From: Pogonophryne albipinna
Lineage: Eukaryota; Chordata; Actinopteri; Perciformes; Artedidraconidae
Reading direction: 5' to 3'
Length of the DNA: 64,000 bases
Assembly (NCBI GenBank): GCA_028583405.1
Contig: CM053261.1
Location: 9,472,338 to 9,536,337, forward strand
In this document: one piece after another, positions 45,693 through 64,000 of the stretch
Position numbering within the stretch: position 1 is the stretch's first letter
Layout: the number at the start of each line of letters is the position of its first letter
The notes under the pieces: generated by a model
Database searches by the model: none
What the model saw: the letters and a program-made list of their open reading frames with translations, nothing else
Told to the model about the DNA's origin: nothing
Program-made: the position numbers and the translations under genes

Positions 45693-46476
45693 AGTACAAG
45701 TGTCGGTATAATTGTGTCAGTGTTTTGAATAATGGTACAGACACCCTTCTTTTTGGGCTATGATCAAAAAACGCTTTTTGTGCATTAAGGGACTTAAAGC
45801 TGAGATGTGTGCTGGAGAAAGTCAATGCCAGAGATGTGTGTGCGTGTGTGGTTTCTATGAAGAAGCAGCCTTTGATTTGACATATTGTCTAACAGAGAAG
45901 AACTCTTAAAGCAACGTTTTTGACTAAACGTATCATGTCTAGTTTGCCACGTACGATTTTGTATATGAAAATTAAAGCATGTTTTTAAACCTGGTCCTTT
46001 ATCTTTAAATATTGAGTGTAGTGTGGCAATGAACATAATAATAAAAACGCATATTGCTTTTAAGCAAAAAGAAAGTGTGGACAGAAATTAAGAGAACTTA
46101 AGATGTCCCCTTTGGCATTAATCTCTAATGTGTCCCTAGAGCATGACAAGATACCTTCGTTAACATCAAGGGGAAGGCGATTAGCATTTTTTGCTGGGTG
46201 GAATCACAAATTATTATTATTAAATAATTTCAAGTCCAGTAATCCAGGAGGGGATATGCTTTGGAGAGTCTACTGGGCAGCAAATATTCATTTTTCCAGC
46301 AGGCTGTCCCATTCTTGATTCCGTTTCCAATTGTCAAAATCAGTCCGTGATTCAAAAAGTCCTCCATAAAAATTTCAGCTGTATTGTTCACTTCCCAATG
46401 TGTGTGTTTTTCTTTTTCATCTCCTGAATTAACCAGGCTGACATTCAGCCCAGGAAAGGTCCCTGTTGTTTGTCCT
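45693..46476 (-). other. lhx5: probable 3'UTR and downstream flank of the LIM-homeobox gene
   Basis: Non-coding sequence on the 3' side of the gene. No unambiguous minus-strand AATAAA was pinned down, so the transcript end is unknown. Confidence 0.35.
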
Positions 46477-58067
<11,591 letters not shown>

Positions 58068-58620
58068 GTCTCCGGCCTGCAGGACGCCGAGTGCCGACCT
58101 GCCCACACGGACTGCGCTGCTCGGACTGGGGCAACCCGGGTCTACGGGGAACAACGTCTTGGCTCCGGGTGATGGGCTGTCAGGCGAAAAGTGGAGGAAC
58201 CTCCCGTTGAAAGGCAGCAGAGGGACAATCCCCGAGAAGGGTAGTATTAGTCCTGGTCCTGTTCTGCTGCTGTCCTGGCACTTGTCACAATCCACAATCC
58301 AAAAGAGAGGACGAGAGGCTTCAGCCGCGCCAGCTGATGGACTGCGTAATGGACAAACCGGACATGTTTTCACACGCCAACTCAGTTAAAACATCATTAT
58401 TCAACGCGTTTATTTGTAATAATGTATCCCTTCGCTCATGCTTTGTTTTGGGTCCAGTCATTTCCTTACGGGCTCACCTCACGCCGCCACTTTCTCATCA
58501 CTGTGGCTGTGGTTATCACGAGGTTTTGCCAGCGCTCACATTGGATAACGCCCTCGTTAATTCCCGTGGCAGGAGAGCCAATCAGAACACAGTTGTTATG
58601 GTTACACGTTCATAGCTGAA
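58068..58620 (-). promoter_or_regulatory. lhx5: lhx5 5'UTR and presumed promoter region
   Basis: GC-rich sequence directly upstream of the ATG. No TATA box was identified with confidence. The coding frame stays open upstream to about 58373 but has no ATG, so it is treated as untranslated. Confidence 0.4.
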
Positions 58621-58959
58621 GCCTCGGAGCGAACCTGCATCACACAGGAACACAGGGCCAGGCATGCATGTGGAAGGTTCCATGGTGGGGTACAGAGACT
58701 GACTTTATAAGGAAAAACGCATCAGTTAGTGCCACCCGAGATCCCCCCTGTAACATCTTTGATCGGACTTTCAACTCGAAAGTCCACAAAACACGAGGAA
58801 GGTTAGGAAATACCTGTACGATAGGCGTTTAAATGGCACGTTGCTGCCACAGAGATGAATGTGAATAGAATAGATGCAATGGGAATGGGAGTAGCCGAAC
58901 AAGGGCTAATGCTACACAACCTCATAATGGCCTTGTGACAAAACGCTCCTGCATCACAT

Positions 58960-59210
58960 TGAGGCTGTGCAGGCTGCAGAGGAGGGGCCGCGGGCCTTTT
59001 CTCATGCAGAAAGCTATTTACAGGGAAATGCGATGGATTAGCTGGAGCTCATCAATAGGGAGAGCCTGGTCACCCGGTGCTTTAACAGAGTGGCCACCAA
59101 TCGAAGGGAATTTCAATATTTACCAACAGGCTCGTTTTGTTAGTTCGCAGTTAAGCAAACATGCAATACGCTAATTCATATTAGTGGATGCGGCCGAGAA
59201 GCATTTTTTT
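58960..59210. promoter_or_regulatory. candidate regulatory island upstream of lhx5
   Basis: Repeat-free sequence including GGATTAGCTGG, CATCAATAGG, TTTCAATATTTACC and CGCTAATTCATATTAG, a cluster of homeodomain- and forkhead-like motifs roughly 1 kb upstream. Function is inferred from character only. Confidence 0.25.
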
Positions 59211-62116
59211 CTTTCCATGGTAATGATGATTCATTTCAATAACATTAGGTGTGAATTTTGACTCATTTTAAACGATTATAGGTCATCCAAGACAACATTT
59301 AGAGAGGAACAGATAAACAACAGCTGGTAGTCATAAGAGATGAAGGAAATGCAATAAAAAGGGTAAATAGACAAATTGTAATGAGTCAATTTTATATATA
59401 TTAAGTCCTTTATACCTCTTTAATTTATTATTAATTACAGTTATGCCAGATAAAAGGACTTATAATGCAGTATAAATGCATTATAAATCCATTATATTAT
59501 TTGGCAAAACTTTTTTTTCTGACTTTTTTGGCCATTTACATACATACTCAAAGCACCTAAGTCAACGTGTCCTTGTGTTCCCGAAGGGCACATTGACATC
59601 TGAAAGGAGAAGTCAGGTAATGGTTATCAACTGTTCTACCATCTTTTCTTTTTATTCATAATTTTCCAAATTAATTGGCTGTTTTTGCCCCTTTTTGTGC
59701 ATCCCAAAATTGTTTCGGTTGCAGACCCATTCAAAGAAGTCTCAATTTCTCAGCTGTGGTACATAATTACTGTTTTTCTATATCAAAATTACACCCAGGA
59801 CACCAAGTGTGGATGTATGCTGCAGGTAGCAGTGGTTTAACCTGTGTATTCCAGGCCTTTGTAGAGACAAGCCTGAATGAGTTTCCTCAATTATCCGAGC
59901 TCCTAACACAGCGCCCTTTAGCCTGTACAACACGGGTGAGACAACAAAAAGGAGGGGGGTGATATTCAGGAGAAAACGGTGGGAAAACGAGCATGTGAGG
60001 CAAATGTGTCCAATCATCTCTTGTTTGAATGAATGTAGCCCTTTTGCATTGTGCATAGAAGAAGAAAAAAACCCTGTTTGCTTTTGCTTTGCTCTACTGT
60101 GTACACGACCCTAACGGAGAGACCCTCACCTGTGAAAAAAAGGAGCTGTCCCTGGTACCAAAAGCACGAAGCACCAAGGACAGCAACAGGCTTTTCTCTT
60201 TTCAATGGGGACATCATACATTATGGCCTATGTGATCACACAAAGCTTATACTTTCTTCTATTTACACCCTGTTTACTGTATGTTCAATGCATTCTGACA
60301 TGTTGACTGCAAACTCTTATCTTGACCCTGGCATGGGGACTTGACCCTGCTATAGGGACAACATCAATGTTGGAAAACAATTCTAGAGCCTTTTCCTTCA
60401 AGGACTGTCATTTATTTCCCTTTGATACTTCTTCCTATAGAGTTATGTTGACTTAAAGGCATCTGCAGAAGTTTGTAAACCACCCTATCCCTTAAAAAAT
60501 AGTTATTTTGGTGGAGTAAAACATACCACATCATGGTTTATGCATTGCATTATCATAATATATGAGCACACTGATTAGACAATTCCATAGCATTAAAAGA
60601 AACCTGATAAAAACTGTGTTTTGCTTACATAGGATATATTCCCCGCAGGTCACATAACTAATAGAAACAGGCCTATGACTCACATTTTTAGTAAGCAACC
60701 TATGAGTAAATTCATTTAAATAACAGACATTTTCCAAATAAAAATTGTTATTACAATTGAAAATAAAGCTTAAACCTCAATACCCTGGATAACATTTTAG
60801 GATTCAACACATTCATGCGAAAGCCTTCTAGCCGAAATGATAGGATTCATTAAGGAATGAAAATATACAATAATATTTTTGATGACTATTTTATAAATTG
60901 CAGAAAACTCTTCATATTTATTGATCTATTCGAGGGGAAAGAGGCTTTGTTAGTTTACCCCGCAACGGTTTACTGAGAGCATGCAGAGCATCACAACACG
61001 TATTTTTCAAGGTACAACATCTGAGCATCTCTGCCTTTTCTTTGCTAAGAGGCCTTCATGAAATACCTCTGCAGCTGCACTGCTCTGTATTCCTCAATGA
61101 TTTTTTATTTAGTAATGCAAAGCGAGTCAAAATACTGTGATACACACAAACCCTGAACCCTCGGTGTCCCTTCAGTATGTGCTCCGACAGAATCTGCACA
61201 CGAAGGATGACAGAAATAAACGTTAATGTTTGTAGTAATTGGATTTGAGGAAATATTTTAAAACACAGAAAGAAACAACCTTCTTTTTAGAGAAGTAGCT
61301 TGTTATTTGTAGTAGCTGCTGTGCACTGGGAGTTGAAATGAAGCCATAAAGGGAAAATGAGAAGATAGAAATATATATCGAAAAAAAAGGTGCATATAGA
61401 TAAATGTGAGACATGGAGAAAATAAATCTACCTCCACCTCCTCTCCACTGTGCACCTTGACAGCCTGGACACCTGAGCAGACCACCGCCGCCCCCGCCTC
61501 CTCCCCCTCTATTCCTGCAGAAGCCATTCAATGCATGCGGTGTCACCCCAACCCCAAAGACGTGCACGCTCCCACACAAGTACGCTCAAGACCACCTCCA
61601 GGGCCCCCTCTTTGGCAGGGCCAGTCCCAAGGGAGAGGTTAGTATGATGGATGTCTGACTGGTAGCCCTCCCTTCGGGCCTCCCTCTCCGTCACCTCTCT
61701 GCGCTCTGAATTAAAAGGCCGTTTGTCTCCTCCGAGTCCTCAGCTGTAGAGCGCCGGCCTGCAATTTCACAGCACTCAGAGAGAGAGGGAGACCATTACA
61801 GAGGAGGTTGTCAGGGGAGCCATCAGAGCCCGGACACGCCTGAGGGACTCTCTCTTTCCCCTCCATCTTTCTCTGCTGCCGTCTCCTTCTGCTCACCCAC
61901 CAACACCTCTGTCCCACTGCAGGCAGCCAACCCTGCACTCACAAACATAGAAATATGCAAGGCCTCTGTTACATTCAAGCATGCATACTCCTATGTGCAC
62001 ACAAATCAAAGAATTATTCATTTTATTTTATACCCGTCTTGTTCTATTTTCGCGTTTTGTAACGTCTATCCTCTTTGATCTTAACTAACTTTGTATTAGT
62101 TTTATTTAAATGTCCT
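59211..62116. other. upstream intergenic region of lhx5
   Basis: No gene supported. A second unique island around 59840-60060 could be regulatory. 61400-61930 is C/T- and GGC-rich with frames on both strands that look like composition artefacts. Confidence 0.4.
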
Positions 62117-62124
62117 ATTATAAT

Positions 62125-62595
62125 TGGAGGTGGGAGAAGTACTCAGATCTTGTACTTAAGTAAAAGTACCAGAGTGTAGGAAGGCTGTTACAAGTAAAAG
62201 TCCTGCATTCAAAATGTTACCCAAGTAAAAGTATGTATGTATTAGAAACCAAATATACTACCAAAAGCAAAAGTACTCTATATGCGCATGGCCCGTTTTG
62301 GAATAGTATATATTATAAGTTTAGATTACCATTATCAAAGCTGGTAATTGTGCAGGGTAGATCGTAAATATTACTTCAGGTGTCAGGTTAAGTATTTTTT
62401 AAGTGTTGATTATATTTCACACCATTAATTTAAATCAGCAGGTATTATATAAATGTAGTGGAGTAGAACACTATTTACCTCTGAATTGTAGTGGAGTAGT
62501 AGAAAAATTGAAACACTCAAGTAAAGTACAAGTCCCTCAAAATTGTACTTAAGTACAGTACCTGAGTAAATGTACTTAGTAACTTTACACCACTG
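62125..62595. mobile_element. hAT-type MITE (CAGAGGTGG family, copy 3)
   Basis: Starts TGGAGGTGGGAGAAGTACT and ends AACTTTACACCACTG, flanked by ATTATAAT (62117-62124) and CTTATAAT (62596-62603), 8 bp with one mismatch. It shares the AGTAC/ACTTAAGTA-rich body with copies in and near hmgcr. Confidence 0.82.
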
Positions 62596-62603
62596 CTTAT
62601 AAT

Positions 62604-63618
62604 GTGTTTATTTTGCACTTTGTGTCTATGCTTTTGATGTTTTAAGTAAAGTTATTTCAGTTAACTCGTTGCCAACTGTGCTGCTGTATATAAATAAACT
62701 TTCCCTGCCTGCACGAATATCACACACGTCATTTTTGATTTTGAAACGTTCTCTCTGTGTTGGTGCTTGAATAAATTATCACATCTAATAATATAAAAAG
62801 GTAAAGCAAGACAACAGAGATTTTCAAAGACGAAATAACACGTACTTACTCTTGGAAATGGAAAACTTGAACTCATAAGCAATGAAACATACTTTTAAAT
62901 TATTCAATACACTCAGAAGACCTTCTGCAACAGCCTTACTTTGTATGACCAGTTGCTAATGTTAGCAAACTTGAGGTATTGCTGTATATCTATTATTGCT
63001 GTGCCCTAATGTTACAACTGCGCTCTAACATGAATTGTTGCCACAGTGGCCGCTGTTCAGCAATAGTCCAGCTTTAAAAGGATAACAGTGGCCGTATTCA
63101 TACATCATTGTTAACCACGGAAAGACCAAAACCAACAATGTATTTGAGGTTGAGTATGCTTGAAATAATTAGTTCATACAACCTGTTGTCCAAGTATGTT
63201 TAAGTGTTTACATTTCATCTGATTGGCCGCACTTGAAGGTTGGGCGAAAGTCCTGCCGTCATAACCTCCTTCACTATGACTCTGTAGAGAAAGGTCTCTG
63301 TGCCTCTAAGGGTCTTTGTCGTCAATGAATCATATAAATTGGGATGATTGCAAATAGTTTGGGACTTTTCCGGACGTGTAGCAGTTGGTAGTGGACTTGA
63401 GGTAGTTGTGCGAATGATCAGAAGATAAAATCAGACTTTCCCTTTTGAAAACTAATGGAGGCTCATCAACAATGGAGATCTATGGCATAGAAAAAAAAAG
63501 ATGTCAGGGTTTGATGGACACACAATTCTTAATTCATAGTAAACATTTATGCTGAGGTATTTGTTCTGTACATTAAGCATATCTGAAGAAATAGTATGTT
63601 GTTTAGAAACTATACAAC
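62604..63618. other. intergenic sequence
   Basis: A possible LINE-tail remnant at 62650-62705 (TATATAAATAAACTTTCCCTGCC). Nothing else recognised. Confidence 0.4.
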
Positions 63619-63620
63619 TA

Positions 63621-64000
63621 CAGTGGGGCAAAAAAGTATTTAGTCAGCCACCAATTGTGCAAGTTCTCCCACTTAAAAAGATGAGAGAGGCCTGTAATTT
63701 TCATCCTAGGTACACTTCAACTATGAGAGACAGAATGGGGGGAAAGAATCCAGGAAATCACATTGTAGGATTTGTAATGAATTAATTGGTAAATTCCTCA
63801 GTAAAATAAGTATTTGGTCACCTACAAACAAACAAGATTTCTGGCTCTCACAGACCTGTAACTTCTTCTTTAAGAGCCTCCTCTGTCCTCCACTTGTTAA
63901 CTGTATTAATGGCACCTGTTTGAACTCGTTATCAGTATAAAAGACACCTGTCCACAACCTCAAACAGTCACACTCCAAACTCCACTATGGCCAAGACCAA
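63621..64000 (+). mobile_element. left end of a Tc1/mariner transposon, cut by the window edge
   Basis: After a TA (63619-63620) comes CAGTGGGGCAAAAAAGTATT, the outer inverted-repeat end of a teleost Tc1-like family, followed by its inner repeat-like sequence and a promoter-proximal stretch. An ATG at 63987-63989 starts MAKT, the usual Tc1 transposase N-terminus. The transposase body and right repeat lie outside. Confidence 0.88.

Noticed and set aside
58068..58373. 102-codon in-frame N-terminal extension of the lhx5 gene
   Set aside because: The frame is open but begins at GTG with no ATG, and LHX5 proteins start at [11 protein letters not shown], so it is treated as 5'UTR.
61223..61938. 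Overlapping frames upstream of lhx5 rich in Gly, Arg and Pro
   Set aside because: They occur on both strands over C/T- and GGC-rich sequence and have no splice or domain support.

Overview
The window is nuclear DNA of a ray-finned fish, very probably a percomorph teleost. The genes have vertebrate exon structure with short introns, and long (CA)n/(TG)n arrays are frequent. The transposons are typical teleost families: DIRS, L2/Rex1-like LINEs, hAT, Kolobok-like and PIF-Harbinger MITEs, and Tc1. All calls come from reading translations, splice signals and repeat ends by eye; no database search was run.

Layout. 1-2740 (+): last three coding exons and 3'UTR of cert1 (ceramide transfer protein), whose 3' end meets that of hmgcr. 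2950-11980 (-): a complete hmgcr (HMG-CoA reductase) whose 19 coding exons sum to exactly 882 codons, with a CRE-rich putative promoter at 11881-11982 capped by a hAT MITE. 14780-16511 (+): gcnt4, a core-2-type beta-1,6-GlcNAc transferase with one coding exon. 18788-33746: a single LTR retrotransposon copy (matching LTRs, 5-bp target duplication, primer-binding-site-like sequence) with no recognisable gag-pol. Its 5' LTR is split by a 5.9-kb DIRS element, and its interior holds a PIF-Harbinger MITE, a Rex3-like tail, a (CA)n array and an L2-type LINE. 33.7-46.4 kb: gene-free DNA with a hAT-like element, a Rex1/L2-type LINE and a dense group of (TG)n arrays. 46477-58067 (-): a complete five-exon LIM-homeobox gene closest to lhx5, with long introns and probable regulatory islands in and upstream of it. 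58.4-64.0 kb: upstream region ending in the left end of a Tc1-like transposon cut by the window edge.

The genes do not form an operon or pathway unit. cert1, hmgcr and gcnt4 are a conserved vertebrate neighbourhood (human 5q13.3). cert1 (sphingolipid transport) and hmgcr (sterol synthesis) are both lipid genes, but their adjacency is ancestral linkage. lhx5 is a developmental regulator on human 12q24, so its place here reflects fish-specific or ancestral linkage.

I found no convincing new molecular system. The most notable structures are the nested LTR/DIRS insertion with a textbook DIRS internal complementary region, the four-fold 9-bp CRE array of hmgcr, and two hmgcr introns almost wholly made of transposon or microsatellite.
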